Positions 41,761 through 53,084 of a DNA stretch of 64,000 nucleotides are shown in pieces (positions within the stretch are counted from its first letter, which is position 1; every line of letters begins with the position of its first letter). The notes below the pieces were generated by a model that did not search any database, was not told where the DNA came from, and was given only the letters and a program-made list of their open reading frames with translations. Origin of the DNA: Candidatus Pelagibacter communis (lineage in GTDB: Bacteria; Pseudomonadota; Alphaproteobacteria; Pelagibacterales; Pelagibacteraceae); contig NZ_LANA01000001.1 of NCBI RefSeq assembly GCF_012932795.1, forward strand, positions 564,858 to 628,857, read 5' to 3'. A program made the position numbers and the translations under genes.

Positions 41761-42731
41761 TTTGGAATTATTACGGCCGGACCTGTTAATAGCCTAGCTT
41801 CTAATTCTTCATGAGCTTTATTGGTATCACTTAAAGGATATTTTTTAAAAATTTCAACTTTAAATTTATCAGATAAAACTGCATCAAAAACTTTTTTTGC
41901 AGATTCAATAAGCTCTTCTCTTGTCATTGTATAATGTGCAATTGATGGTCGCGTAAAAAATAAACCTTTTGCGTTAATATGTTTTTTAACATCTATGGTA
42001 TCAACGTAGCCTGAGGCGTTACCAAAAGCAACCATCATGCCCCTAACTTTTAAGGTTTCAATTGACCCATCAAATGTTTTAATGCCAACACCATCATAGA
42101 CAACGTCAACTCCATTTTTTCCTACAATTTTTTCTACTTCTTTAACAAAGTTTGTATCTGTATAATTTATCACATGATGACAGCCATTTTTTTTAGCAAT
42201 AGCTTCTTTTTCTTTAGAGCCAACAGTTCCAATAACTTCTGCTCCTAATGAATTTGCCCACTGACATAAAATTTGACCCACACCACCAGCAGCCGCGTGG
42301 TATAAAACTTTATCACCTTTTTTAATTGGATAAGCTCTGTGCAATAAATATTCAGCAGTAATTCCTTTAAGCATAATACAAGATGCAATTTCATTTGAGA
42401 TACCCTCAGGAACTAAAACTAGTTTTTCTTGGGGGAATAATTGTTTTTCTGAATAACTTCCAATTGGCATTGAAGAGTGAGCCACTCTATCTCCAACTTT
42501 AAATAAATCAACTTCTGAACCAATATCTTCTATTATTCCACACGCTTCTAAACCAATCCCACTTGGAAGAGGAATAGGGTACAAACCTGTTCGGTGATAA
42601 ACATCAATATAATTAAGACCAATTGATAAATTTTTTATAAGAACTTCTTTTGGACCTGGTTTACCTATTTCAACATCTTTGATCTGTAAAGTTTCAGGAC
42701 CACCAAATTTTTCTATTTCAATTTTTTTCAT
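41757..42731 (-). CDS. NADPH:quinone reductase (zinc-free MDR family)
   Basis: The 324-residue medium-chain dehydrogenase/reductase has the quinone-reductase pattern NYIDVYHRTGLYP, the GHE-free LEACGIIEDIG region, the cofactor motif YHAAAGGVGQILCQWA (AAxGGVG) and VVYDGVG. It lacks the zinc cysteines of alcohol dehydrogenases. It likely reduces quinones or reactive enals with NADPH. It starts at the pirin stop codon (1-base overlap), in a group of stress or redox genes. Confidence 0.9.
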   Translation of the reverse strand: MKKIEIEKFGGPETLQIKDVEIGKPGPKEVLIKNLSIGLNYIDVYHRTGLYPIPLPSGIGLEACGIIEDIGSEVDLFKVGDRVAHSSMPIGSYSEKQLFPQEKLVLVPEGISNEIASCIMLKGITAEYLLHRAYPIKKGDKVLYHAAAGGVGQILCQWANSLGAEVIGTVGSKEKEAIAKKNGCHHVINYTDTNFVKEVEKIVGKNGVDVVYDGVGIKTFDGSIETLKVRGMMVAFGNASGYVDTIDVKKHINAKGLFFTRPSIAHYTMTREELIESAKKVFDAVLSDKFKVEIFKKYPLSDTNKAHEELEARLLTGPAVIIPN

Positions 42732-43570
42732 TATTTTACAAATGTACCATTATGATAATCTTGTACTGCTTGCAAGATTTCAGCTTTAGTATTCATTACA
42801 AATGGTCCACCTCTTGCAATAGGCTCACCAATAGGTTTTCCAGATATCAATAAAAATTTAGCTTTAGTTAAGCTAGATACTTTCAACTTTTCACCCCTAG
42901 TTAGGATAACTAAAGTAGAGTTTTTAGCTTGGTCATGGTTTTGATCTCCAACCTTAATTTCTCCATCTATTAAGTAAATTAAAGAGTTATGTGTTGAAGG
43001 AAGATCAAAATTAAACTCCTTACCTTCTTCAATCTCTACATCAAAGTAAACTGGCTCAACGTTATGACCCTTAACAGGTCCTTCAGCATTTTTAAATTTT
43101 CCAGCAATTACTTTAACTATTTTATCATCATCTTTATGAGTACTCATTTTATCTGCATCAATATAAATATATTCAGGTTTGTTCATTTTTAATTTAGCAG
43201 GCATATTTACCCATAATTGAAAACCATGAAGTTTACCTTCTGTCATTGCAGGCATTTCAGAATGAATTATTCCACCACCAGTTTTCATCCACTGAACATC
43301 TCCCGAAGACATCTTGCCTTTAGCCCCAGTGCTATCTTCATGTTCAAACTCTCCACTTAACATGTAAGTAACTGTTTCAATTCCTCTGTGAGGGTGGGGA
43401 GGGAAGCCTCCGATATAATCATCTTTATTTTCAGAACCAAACTCATCCAACATTAAAAAAGGATCGTGGTAATCAATAAGATGAGTGCCAATACTTCTTT
43501 TTAATTTAACGCCAGCACCATCTGATGCTGCAACTGGTTCAATTATCTTTTTTACCTTTATTTGACTCAT
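42731..43570 (-). CDS. Pirin-family protein
   Basis: The 279-residue bicupin has the pirin signature PFLMLDEFG, GFPPHPHRGIETVTYMLSGE with metal-binding His residues, and HSEMP. The N-terminal cupin binds iron; bacterial pirins include quercetinases and redox-sensing regulators. The C-terminal cupin region (IYLIDGEIKVG, SGKPIGEPIARGGPFVMNT) is also typical. It lies 2 bases after DoxX and overlaps the quinone reductase gene, suggesting a shared operon. Confidence 0.92.
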   Translation of the reverse strand: MSQIKVKKIIEPVAASDGAGVKLKRSIGTHLIDYHDPFLMLDEFGSENKDDYIGGFPPHPHRGIETVTYMLSGEFEHEDSTGAKGKMSSGDVQWMKTGGGIIHSEMPAMTEGKLHGFQLWVNMPAKLKMNKPEYIYIDADKMSTHKDDDKIVKVIAGKFKNAEGPVKGHNVEPVYFDVEIEEGKEFNFDLPSTHNSLIYLIDGEIKVGDQNHDQAKNSTLVILTRGEKLKVSSLTKAKFLLISGKPIGEPIARGGPFVMNTKAEILQAVQDYHNGTFVK

Positions 43571-43572
43571 GT

Positions 43573-43983
43573 TTAAGTTCGATTACCTTTTATCAAGAAA
43601 TAAATTCCACCGATTAAAAGAAATATTTGTTCACTAGTAAATAATTTTGTTGTGAAAAACCAGTCTTTGTGAGCAAAGATAAGTATAGTAATCATTAAGA
43701 TAGTTATATTAAGTCCTGATAATCTTGTGAGTATATTTCCAAAAGGATTTTTAATAAAACCACTTATTATTAATACCAATCCTGTCAACAGTTCAGATAA
43801 AGCAACTGTTGATGCCAACATAGGCGACAGACCAAAATATTCAATTAATCCCTGAGGAGGTAATGGAAATTTTTTTGAACCATGAATGATAAAAGCCACA
43901 CCAATTCCAAACCTAAAAATTGAAGAAGCAAGCGCATCTATATTTGAAAAAAAACTATTAATTTTATTATTTAAATTATGCAT
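43573..43983 (-). CDS. DoxX-family membrane protein
   Basis: The 136-residue protein has four hydrophobic spans and the DoxX opening RFGIGVAFIIHGSKKF. The segment IEYFGLSP...LASTVALSELLTGLVLIISG matches DoxX/YphA proteins. Some members associate with oxidative-stress and thiol redox complexes. It sits in a minus-strand group with the CDGSH protein, pirin and quinone reductase. Confidence 0.85.
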   Translation of the reverse strand: MHNLNNKINSFFSNIDALASSIFRFGIGVAFIIHGSKKFPLPPQGLIEYFGLSPMLASTVALSELLTGLVLIISGFIKNPFGNILTRLSGLNITILMITILIFAHKDWFFTTKLFTSEQIFLLIGGIYFLIKGNRT

Positions 43984-43995
43984 TTTATCCTTTTG

Positions 43996-44232
43996 TTATT
44001 TATTGTGCGATCCATCACAAAATGGCTGATTGTTGGTTTGTTTACAAGAGCAAAAAAACATTTTTTTTGTCTCATCTGCCTTATAAGCTAACGGAGTAAA
44101 CTCAGTTCCTTTATGTGATCCATCACAAAAAGGTTGTTTTGAACTTTTTCCACATGAACACCAATAGTAAGATTTATCTTTTTCAACTTCAACTGCGATT
44201 GCACTATCGCCTGCTCTTTGTCCTTTAGTCAT
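43996..44232 (-). CDS. CDGSH iron-sulfur domain protein (two CDGSH motifs)
   Basis: The 78-residue protein carries two copies of the mitoNEET-type pattern C-x-C...PFCDGSH: WCSCGKSSKQPFCDGSH and FCSCKQTNNQPFCDGSH. Each should bind a 2Fe-2S cluster with three Cys and one His. Its role is electron transfer or Fe-S and redox homeostasis. It begins the DoxX-pirin-quinone reductase run. Confidence 0.93.
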   Translation of the reverse strand: MTKGQRAGDSAIAVEVEKDKSYYWCSCGKSSKQPFCDGSHKGTEFTPLAYKADETKKMFFCSCKQTNNQPFCDGSHNK

Positions 44233-44270
44233 GTTTACCCTTTCAATTTAATTGACCTCTACCTATAGAA

Positions 44271-44933
44271 TTAGATGATATCAAGCAACTGTTTTAAGTT
44301 TTTAACCTCTTCTTTAGGCTTGTAGTCAAGGTTATCAAAAATATTATTATTTCTGTTTACCCAAATAGAACTGTAACCATAATTTCCACCACCAGATACA
44401 TCCCAAGTATTAGCACTTAAAAATGCAACTTCTTCTTTTTGTATTTTATATTTTTTAATTGGCATGTCGTAAACTTTTGAATCTGGTTTATAAATGCCAA
44501 CTTCTTCAATTGAAAAAATATCATCAAAGATATTTTCCAAATTATTACTTTTAACTAATTCATTAAGAAGATCAGGTGTTCCATTAGAAAGAATACCTAA
44601 TTTAAAATTTTTCTTTTTTAATATTTTTAAAACTTCTGGCACTTCTTTAAAAGGTGAGAGCACTTTATAAAGGTCTAATAATTCATTTTTCATTGAAGCA
44701 TCTATCTCAAATGCCTTCATTGATTTATCTAGACTGTCTTCTGTGACTTGCCAAAAGTCTTTATGTCTATTCATTAGACTTCTAAGCCAAGTGTATTCTA
44801 ATTGAGTAGTTCGCCAGTAATTTGCAAAACCTTCCCACTTATCGCCAATTTTATCTTTACATTTTTCTGCAGCAGAATTGACATCAAATAAAGTGCCATA
44901 TGCATCAAAAATTATTGCTTTAATATTTTTCAT
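44271..44933 (-). CDS. Haloacid dehalogenase type II (HAD family)
   Basis: The 220-residue HAD protein starts IIFDAYGTLFDVNS with the nucleophile Asp. It contains YWRTTQLEYTWLRSLM and HKDFWQVTEDSL, the cap-region signature of L-2-haloacid dehalogenases, then ILSNGTPDLL and SANTWDVSGGGNYG for the remaining motifs. It likely hydrolyses 2-haloacids, though promiscuous phosphatase activity is possible. Its start lies 17 bases from the divergent rsmE start. Confidence 0.88.
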   Translation of the reverse strand: MKNIKAIIFDAYGTLFDVNSAAEKCKDKIGDKWEGFANYWRTTQLEYTWLRSLMNRHKDFWQVTEDSLDKSMKAFEIDASMKNELLDLYKVLSPFKEVPEVLKILKKKNFKLGILSNGTPDLLNELVKSNNLENIFDDIFSIEEVGIYKPDSKVYDMPIKKYKIQKEEVAFLSANTWDVSGGGNYGYSSIWVNRNNNIFDNLDYKPKEEVKNLKQLLDII

Positions 44934-44950
44934 AAATTAACTTAACATTA

Positions 44951-45652
44951 ATGAGTAATATTAGATTATTTTTTAAAGAAAGTTTATCACTTAATTTAAC
45001 AGCTAAGCTTGATAAATCACAATCTCACTATGTAAATAAAGTAATGAGGGTTAAAGTAGGTGAAGTTTTTTCTTTATTTAATATCAGTGGAGAATGGGAG
45101 GCAAAAATTTTAAATATTTCAAAAAGTATAGTTGAGTTTAGTATAACAAAACAATTAAGACAAAAAGAAAATATAAAAGATTTGTGGTTAGCTTTTTCAC
45201 CTATTAAATCAAACTACTTTAATTTTATGATTCAAAAAGCAACAGAGCTTGGGGTTACAAAATTTTTGCCTATTATTTTTGACAGAACGATTGTTAGAAA
45301 AATTAACAAAGAAAGGTTAAAAAAAGTAATTATAGAAGCAGCTGAACAGTCTAATCGTATTAATGTTCCGTCTATTGAAGAACCCAGATCTTTAAAAGAA
45401 TTTTTATCTAATCAGAAAATAGATTTAATATTTACAGATTTAAATTCTCAAAATAAAAAAATAGATTTAGATAAATTATCTGCTAATCCAACTTGCGTTA
45501 TAATTGGTCCTGAGGGTGATTTTTCTGAAGAAGAAAGACAGCAGATTCTTGCTTTTAAAGGTGTTCAACCAATCAAAATAAACGAAAACATACTTAGATC
45601 AGAAACTGCTGTAATTTCAGCCTTAACAATTGTTAATTATACCATTAATTGA
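44951..45652 (+). CDS. rsmE: 16S rRNA (uracil1498-N3)-methyltransferase
   Basis: The 233-residue protein shows the RsmE/SPOUT pattern: an N-terminal PUA-like part (HYVNKVMRVKVGEVFSLFN), QKATELGVTKFLPI, RTIVRK, AAEQSNRINVPSI and the knot signature IIGPEGDFSEEE, then LRSETAVISAL. It methylates U1498 of 16S rRNA. The gene stands alone between two divergent or unrelated units. Confidence 0.93.
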   Translation: MSNIRLFFKESLSLNLTAKLDKSQSHYVNKVMRVKVGEVFSLFNISGEWEAKILNISKSIVEFSITKQLRQKENIKDLWLAFSPIKSNYFNFMIQKATELGVTKFLPIIFDRTIVRKINKERLKKVIIEAAEQSNRINVPSIEEPRSLKEFLSNQKIDLIFTDLNSQNKKIDLDKLSANPTCVIIGPEGDFSEEERQQILAFKGVQPIKINENILRSETAVISALTIVNYTIN

Positions 45653-45669
45653 TATTTTGTCGCGAAAAC

Positions 45670-45698
45670 TAAAGTGTAATTTTTTAAAAGACACTTTA
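45670..45698. promoter_or_regulatory. Inverted repeat in the coxB promoter region
   Basis: TAAAGTGT (45670-45677) and ACACTTTA (45691-45698) are exact inverse copies separated by 13 bases. A TATAGT box (45699-45704) follows directly and the coxB ATG is at 45714. The element could be an operator over the oxidase promoter or an RNA hairpin of the 3' end of rsmE. Confidence 0.4.
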
Positions 45699-45713
45699 TA
45701 TAGTGTGTAACAA

Positions 45714-48165
<2,452 letters not shown>

Positions 48166-48197
48166 TAAATTTTAAGTTTATTCTAAATAAAATATTA

Positions 48198-49109
48198 ATG
48201 ATTAATTCAAAATTAAAAAATAGAAACTTAAGTCAGGAAGATGTGTTTAATTTTTCTGAATTATTTAAATTGATGAAACCAAGGGTAATGTCTTTGGTTA
48301 TCTTTACGTGCGCTGTAGGACTTTTAATGGCACCTACTGCAATTTCAACCAAAGATGCAATGATTGCAATTTTATTGGTATCTATTGGAGCTGGAGCAGC
48401 TGGAGCTCTAAATATGTGGTACGAGTCAGACCTTGATGCTTTAATGACAAGAACCTGTCTAAGACCAATTCCAATTGGTAAAGTTAATAGAAAACAGGCT
48501 CTAATTTTTGGAACATCACTTTCATTTTTTTCAGTGATTGCATTAGACTATTTTGCAAATACACTTTCAGCAGCATTACTGTTATTTACAATTTTGTTTT
48601 ATGTGTTTGTTTATACAATTTGGTTAAAAAGAAAAACACCTCAAAATATTGTTATTGGAGGAGCTGCAGGAGCACTACCACCGGTAATTGGCTGGACTAT
48701 TGCTACTAACTCACTTTCTCTTGAACCAATAACTTTTTTTCTTATTATATTTTTTTGGACTCCATCTCATTTTTGGGCATTAAGTCTCTATAAATCTGAT
48801 GATTACAAAAAAGCAAAAATTCCAATGCTTCCATTGACCAACGGAATAGAGAGCACAAAATTAAATATTTTAGTTTATTCATTATTAATGTTACCAATGA
48901 TTATTATACCCTATGTAATTGGTTTAGTGGGTTTGGTATTTCTAATACCATCCTTAATGTTGACACTATATTATAATTTTTTATGTTTTGAGCTTTATAA
49001 GTTTAAAAAGGATAAATTTAACCCTAAAAAAGCAAAGACTATATTTGGATATTCAATTTTATATTTATTTTTGATATTTGTTATTTTTTTGATAGATAAA
49101 ATACTATGA
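48198..49109 (+). CDS. ctaB: Protohaem IX farnesyltransferase (haem O synthase)
   Basis: The 303-residue UbiA-family membrane protein has FKLMKPRVMSLVIFTC, the first Asp-rich motif NMWYESDLDALMTRTCLRPIP and the second YKSDDYKKAKIPMLP. It farnesylates haem B on the way to haem A for CoxA. In the first motif Glu takes a usual Asp/Ala position (YESD), a mild change. Its stop overlaps the start of a small ORF (ATGA). Confidence 0.94.
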   Translation: MINSKLKNRNLSQEDVFNFSELFKLMKPRVMSLVIFTCAVGLLMAPTAISTKDAMIAILLVSIGAGAAGALNMWYESDLDALMTRTCLRPIPIGKVNRKQALIFGTSLSFFSVIALDYFANTLSAALLLFTILFYVFVYTIWLKRKTPQNIVIGGAAGALPPVIGWTIATNSLSLEPITFFLIIFFWTPSHFWALSLYKSDDYKKAKIPMLPLTNGIESTKLNILVYSLLMLPMIIIPYVIGLVGLVFLIPSLMLTLYYNFLCFELYKFKKDKFNPKKAKTIFGYSILYLFLIFVIFLIDKIL

Positions 49110-49231
49110 TGATACCAGACAAAAAAACTAAGCGAAAAAATATTTTAACAGCTTTAGCAATTTTAGGATTTATGGTATTTCTATTTTTCTTTACCCTTTA
49201 TAATACAGGTGTTTTTGATAGATCAATATAA
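49106..49231 (+). CDS. Small CoxF-like membrane protein
   Basis: A 41-residue frame from ATG 49106 (or 49109) to TAA 49229-49231 fits exactly between ctaB and ctaG, overlapping both (ATGA and TAATG). It has a basic N-terminus (DKKTKRKN) and one membrane span (LTALAILGFMVFLFFFTLY) followed by TGVFDR. Alphaproteobacterial oxidase operons carry such a short protein at this position (often called CoxF). Both overlaps make it real and co-translated. It probably assists oxidase assembly. Confidence 0.7.
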   Translation: MMIPDKKTKRKNILTALAILGFMVFLFFFTLYNTGVFDRSI

Positions 49232-49767
49232 TGCAAAAAAAAACTTTAACTCCAATTCTTTTAGCTGGAATATTTTTTCTTATGTTAGGCCTTTCATTTG
49301 CTGCAGTACCATTATATGACATATTTTGTAGAGTGACTGGCTTTGGTGGAACAACTCAAATATCAAAAGAAGCACCAAAGATAGTTTTAGACCAAAAAGT
49401 TAGTGTTCGTTTTGATACAAATGTAAATAAACTTCCATGGAATTTTAAAGTAAAAAAAAATGTAATGGATGTTAAGATTGGGCAAGTGAATCGAATTGAG
49501 TTTGAAGTAGAAAATTATGGAAACGAGACAACTTATGGAGTTGCTGCGTTTAATGTGTCACCATCATCATTTGGTAAATATTATAGTAAATTGGGTTGTT
49601 TTTGTTTTGAAAAACAGGCTTTAAAAGCAGGTGAAAAGGCGACGTATATAATGACTTTTTATTTGGATCCAGAAATGGTAAATGATCCCAACACCAGAAA
49701 TATTAAAGATGTAACTATGTCCTATACTTTTTTTTCATCAGATTACTATAACCAATCAAAATTATAA
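49231..49767 (+). CDS. ctaG: Cytochrome c oxidase assembly protein CtaG/Cox11
   Basis: The 178-residue protein has one N-terminal membrane span (about residues 8-28) and a periplasmic domain with YDIFCRVTGFGGT and the copper-binding CFCFEKQ motif. It ends with MSYTFF-type residues as in Cox11. It delivers copper to the CuB site of CoxA. It precedes coxC by 2 bases. Confidence 0.95.
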   Translation: MQKKTLTPILLAGIFFLMLGLSFAAVPLYDIFCRVTGFGGTTQISKEAPKIVLDQKVSVRFDTNVNKLPWNFKVKKNVMDVKIGQVNRIEFEVENYGNETTYGVAAFNVSPSSFGKYYSKLGCFCFEKQALKAGEKATYIMTFYLDPEMVNDPNTRNIKDVTMSYTFFSSDYYNQSKL

Positions 49768-49769
49768 AA

Positions 49770-50558
49770 ATGTCAGCAGAAAAAAAACATGATTATCATT
49801 TAGTAGATCCAAGTCCATGGCCTATATACGTCTCATTTTCTTGTTTAATTTTAGCAATAGGTTCTGTTTATTATTTGCATAGTGAAGTTTCTTGGGGAAT
49901 GTATCTTGGTTTAGCATTATTACTTTATGGAGCATACATGTGGTTTAGAGATGTTGTTATTGAAGCAGAGCATCAAGGACACCACACACCGGTAGTGCAA
50001 ATTCACCACAGATATGGAATGACACTATTCATTGCTTCAGAAGTTATGTTTTTTGTTGCATGGTTTTGGGCTTATTTTGATGCAAGTTTATTTCCATCAT
50101 TAGCAATTGGAGGAACATGGCCACCTAAAGATATTGTAACTTTTGATCCGTGGGATATTCCACTTATTAATACTTTAATTCTACTTTTGTCTGGAACAAC
50201 AGTAACATGGTCTCACCATGCGTTATTAGAAGGTGATAGAAAAAGTTTTATTCAAGGACTTGTACTTACTGTAATACTTGGATTCTTTTTTTCATTGTTA
50301 CAAGCTTATGAATATCATCATGCAACTTTTGATTTTTCAGGAAACATATATGGTTCAGTATTTTATATGGCAACAGGTTTTCATGGGTTTCACGTAATAA
50401 TTGGTACTATATTTCTTGCAGTATGTTTAATGAGAGCAAGAAAAGGTCACTTTACAAAAGAACATCACTTTGGATTTGAAGCTGCTGCATGGTACTGGCA
50501 TTTTGTGGATGTTGTCTGGTTATTTTTATTTGCTGCTATCTATATCTGGGGAAGTTAA
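49770..50558 (+). CDS. coxC: Cytochrome c oxidase subunit III
   Basis: The 262-residue, seven-span protein shows HHTPVVQIHHRYGM, FIASEVMFFVAWFWAYF, SHHALLEGDRKSF and the C-terminal EAAAWYWHFVDVVWLFLF, all subunit III hallmarks. It stabilises subunit I and proton uptake. It follows the assembly genes ctaB and ctaG as in other alphaproteobacteria. Confidence 0.96.
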   Translation: MSAEKKHDYHLVDPSPWPIYVSFSCLILAIGSVYYLHSEVSWGMYLGLALLLYGAYMWFRDVVIEAEHQGHHTPVVQIHHRYGMTLFIASEVMFFVAWFWAYFDASLFPSLAIGGTWPPKDIVTFDPWDIPLINTLILLLSGTTVTWSHHALLEGDRKSFIQGLVLTVILGFFFSLLQAYEYHHATFDFSGNIYGSVFYMATGFHGFHVIIGTIFLAVCLMRARKGHFTKEHHFGFEAAAWYWHFVDVVWLFLFAAIYIWGS

Positions 50559-50568
50559 TTTTTAGCCA

Positions 50569-51222
50569 TTGAGATATAAATTTTTATTTTCTATTTTTGT
50601 ATTTTTCTTTATTTCTGTATTTATAGCTCTTGGTAGTTGGCAGATAATTAGGCTTAATTGGAAATTAGAATTAATCAATCAAATAAAAACTTCACTCAAA
50701 GATGATCCTGTTAGTCTTAAAAGCAGTAATGAAAAAAACTATTTAAGAATTAAAACTAATGGATCAATTGATTTTGAAAAGCAAATTTATCTGTATAATT
50801 TAAATGAAAAAGGAAAACCAGGCTTTGAGGTAATTAATCCATTAAAAATTGGAAATAAAAACTATTTACTAAATAGGGGGTGGATACCATTTAACAAAAA
50901 AGGTAATGACATTATCAATATTGTTGATGAAAATAATATAATTGGAATTTTAAAAATACAAATAAAAGCTAACAGATTTAAGCCCAAAAACGATCTTTCA
51001 AATAATTATTGGTTTACACTTAATAGAGAGGATACTTTTAAGTTTACAGGTAAGAAATTTTCCCCATATGTGATTTATCTTTCTGGAAATAATGAATTAC
51101 CAAAACCAAAATTGATTACTGCAAATATTTCAAATAACCACAAAAAGTATGCAATGACTTGGTTTTCGTTAGCGATTTCAATTTTTTTACTATATTTATA
51201 TTTTAGAAAAAAAAATTATTAA
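50569..51222 (+). CDS. SURF1-family oxidase assembly protein
   Basis: The 217-residue protein has a membrane span at each end (about residues 4-24 and 192-210) and the SURF1 periplasmic domain, with FFISVFIALGSWQIIRLNWKLE near the start, then PGFEVINPL, LNRGWIPF and the closing YAMTWFSLAIS. SURF1 helps haem A insertion. The only early start in frame is TTG at 50569, an uncommon start codon. thrC starts right after its stop. Confidence 0.88.
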   Translation: MRYKFLFSIFVFFFISVFIALGSWQIIRLNWKLELINQIKTSLKDDPVSLKSSNEKNYLRIKTNGSIDFEKQIYLYNLNEKGKPGFEVINPLKIGNKNYLLNRGWIPFNKKGNDIINIVDENNIIGILKIQIKANRFKPKNDLSNNYWFTLNREDTFKFTGKKFSPYVIYLSGNNELPKPKLITANISNNHKKYAMTWFSLAISIFLLYLYFRKKNY

Positions 51223-52599
51223 ATGAAATACATAAGCACCAGAGATAACTCAAAAGAATATAACTTTGAGCAGGTATTTATTAAAGGGCTTGCAGATGAT
51301 GGAGGCTTATTTGTTCCAAAAGAAGTTAAAAAATACAGCACTGAGGAAATAAAAGTATTAAGCAACTTGAGTTATCAGAATTTAGCAAAAGAAATAATAT
51401 ATCCATTTATAGGTGACTTTATGACAGTAAATGAGTTGTCAGATATTGTTGATAAATCATATTCTGTATTTAGAAAAGATAACGTCGTAGATTTAATTAA
51501 ATTAAGTGATACTACGATTTTAGAGTTATTTCATGGCCCAACGCTAGCCTTTAAAGATGTAGCCATGCAATTATTAGGAAACTTCTATGAATATTATTTA
51601 AAAAAAAATGATAAAAACATAAATGTTGTAGTTGCAACATCTGGAGATACAGGTGCTGCTGCAATAGATGCAATTAAGGGAAAAAAGAATATGAATATAT
51701 TTGTTCTTCACCCTCATGAAAAAGTGTCACTCGTTCAAAGAAAACTTATGTCAACAGTCAAAGAAAAGAATGTCTTTAATATAGCGATTGAAGGTAACTT
51801 TGATGATTGTCAAAATTTAGTCAAATCAATGTTTGCAGATAAAGAATTTTCTAACTCAATTAATATGTCAGGTGTAAATTCAATAAATTGGGCAAGAATT
51901 ATTGCACAAGCTGTTTATTATTTTTATACGTATTTCCAAGTACATGACAAAAAACCTATTAATTTTTCAGTACCGACTGGAAATTTTGGAGATGTATATG
52001 CTGGTTATCTATCAAAAAAAATGGGTTTACCAATAAACAAATTTATAGTTGCAACTAATAAAAATGATATTTTGCATAGAGCAATTTCTAATGGAAATTA
52101 TGAAGCAGAAAGTGTGTCTGAAACAAACTCACCAAGTATGGATATTCAAATTGCTAGTAATTTTGAAAGATTAATTTATGATTTAAATAATTGTGACGAC
52201 AACGAAACGAAAAAAATCATGCGTGGAATTAAAGAGGAAAGTAAATATGTTATTTCAAAAGATAAAATGGAAAGAATAAACAAAGATTTTTTATCAGCAA
52301 GCATGAGTGAGAAAGAAATTTTAAATACAATTAAAGAAGTTCACATTAAATATGATATTATACTGGATCCACATAGTGCAATAGGATTTGGATCTTTAGA
52401 TAAAGTAAATTTGGAAGGTAATAATATTGTTTTAGCAACCGCACATCCATGCAAGTTTCCTGAGGCTATAGATAAATCAATTGGAATTAAACCTGACTTA
52501 CCTGATGAGCTAAAATATGTTATGAATGAAAAAGAAAATTATGATATTATTTCGAATAGTCTAAGCCAAACTCAACAATACATTAAGGAAAAAATATAA
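51223..52599 (+). CDS. thrC: Threonine synthase
   Basis: The 458-residue PLP enzyme has the N-terminal YISTRDN and DGGLFVPKE, the PLP lysine in HGPTLAFKDVAMQLLG, VVATSGDTGAAAID and SVPTGNFGDVYAGY. It converts phosphohomoserine to threonine; thrB, encoded opposite at 53501-54469, makes its substrate. It is joined to surf1 upstream and peroxiredoxin downstream (TAATG overlap). Confidence 0.95.
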   Translation: MKYISTRDNSKEYNFEQVFIKGLADDGGLFVPKEVKKYSTEEIKVLSNLSYQNLAKEIIYPFIGDFMTVNELSDIVDKSYSVFRKDNVVDLIKLSDTTILELFHGPTLAFKDVAMQLLGNFYEYYLKKNDKNINVVVATSGDTGAAAIDAIKGKKNMNIFVLHPHEKVSLVQRKLMSTVKEKNVFNIAIEGNFDDCQNLVKSMFADKEFSNSINMSGVNSINWARIIAQAVYYFYTYFQVHDKKPINFSVPTGNFGDVYAGYLSKKMGLPINKFIVATNKNDILHRAISNGNYEAESVSETNSPSMDIQIASNFERLIYDLNNCDDNETKKIMRGIKEESKYVISKDKMERINKDFLSASMSEKEILNTIKEVHIKYDIILDPHSAIGFGSLDKVNLEGNNIVLATAHPCKFPEAIDKSIGIKPDLPDELKYVMNEKENYDIISNSLSQTQQYIKEKI

Positions 52600-53084
52600 T
52601 GAAACTAAAAGAAAATGAAACAATACCTAATTCTGAACTTTTTATTATGGAGGATGGAAATCCAATTAAGAAAAATACATTTGAGTTTTTTAAAGATAAG
52701 AAGATAGTTTTATTTGGTTTACCTGGTGCTTATACATCAGTTTGTTCGGCCAAACATTTACCTGGATATGTTGATAGTTATGATAAATACAAAGCAAAAG
52801 ATGTAGATTTAATAGCCTGTATCTCAGTAAATGATCCATTTGTAATGGAGGCCTGGGGCAAGAGCAATAATGTTACAGATAAAGTTTTGATGATGGCAGA
52901 TCCATTTTTAAGCTTTACGAAAGCAATAGGCGCTGAAGTAGATAAGAGTGCTAGAGGTTTAGGTATAAGATCAAATAGATACACAATGTTAATAGACAAT
53001 CTAAAAGTAATTAAATTACAAGAAGAAGAAGATACTGGTGCGTGTGAAATTTCGGCTGCCCAGAATTTTTTAAATTTAGTTTAA
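52599..53084 (+). CDS. Peroxiredoxin (Prx5-like)
   Basis: The 161-residue protein matches the Prx5/hybrid peroxiredoxin family: GLPGAYTSVCSAKHLPGY with the peroxidatic Cys (family PGAFTPTCS), VNDPFVMEAWGK and RSNRYTMLIDN. It reduces hydroperoxides using thiols. The Thr of the usual TxxC catalytic triad appears as Thr-Ser-Val-Cys, so it is retained. It is coupled to thrC and its end overlaps rnhA by 9 bases. Confidence 0.92.
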   Translation: MKLKENETIPNSELFIMEDGNPIKKNTFEFFKDKKIVLFGLPGAYTSVCSAKHLPGYVDSYDKYKAKDVDLIACISVNDPFVMEAWGKSNNVTDKVLMMADPFLSFTKAIGAEVDKSARGLGIRSNRYTMLIDNLKVIKLQEEEDTGACEISAAQNFLNLV

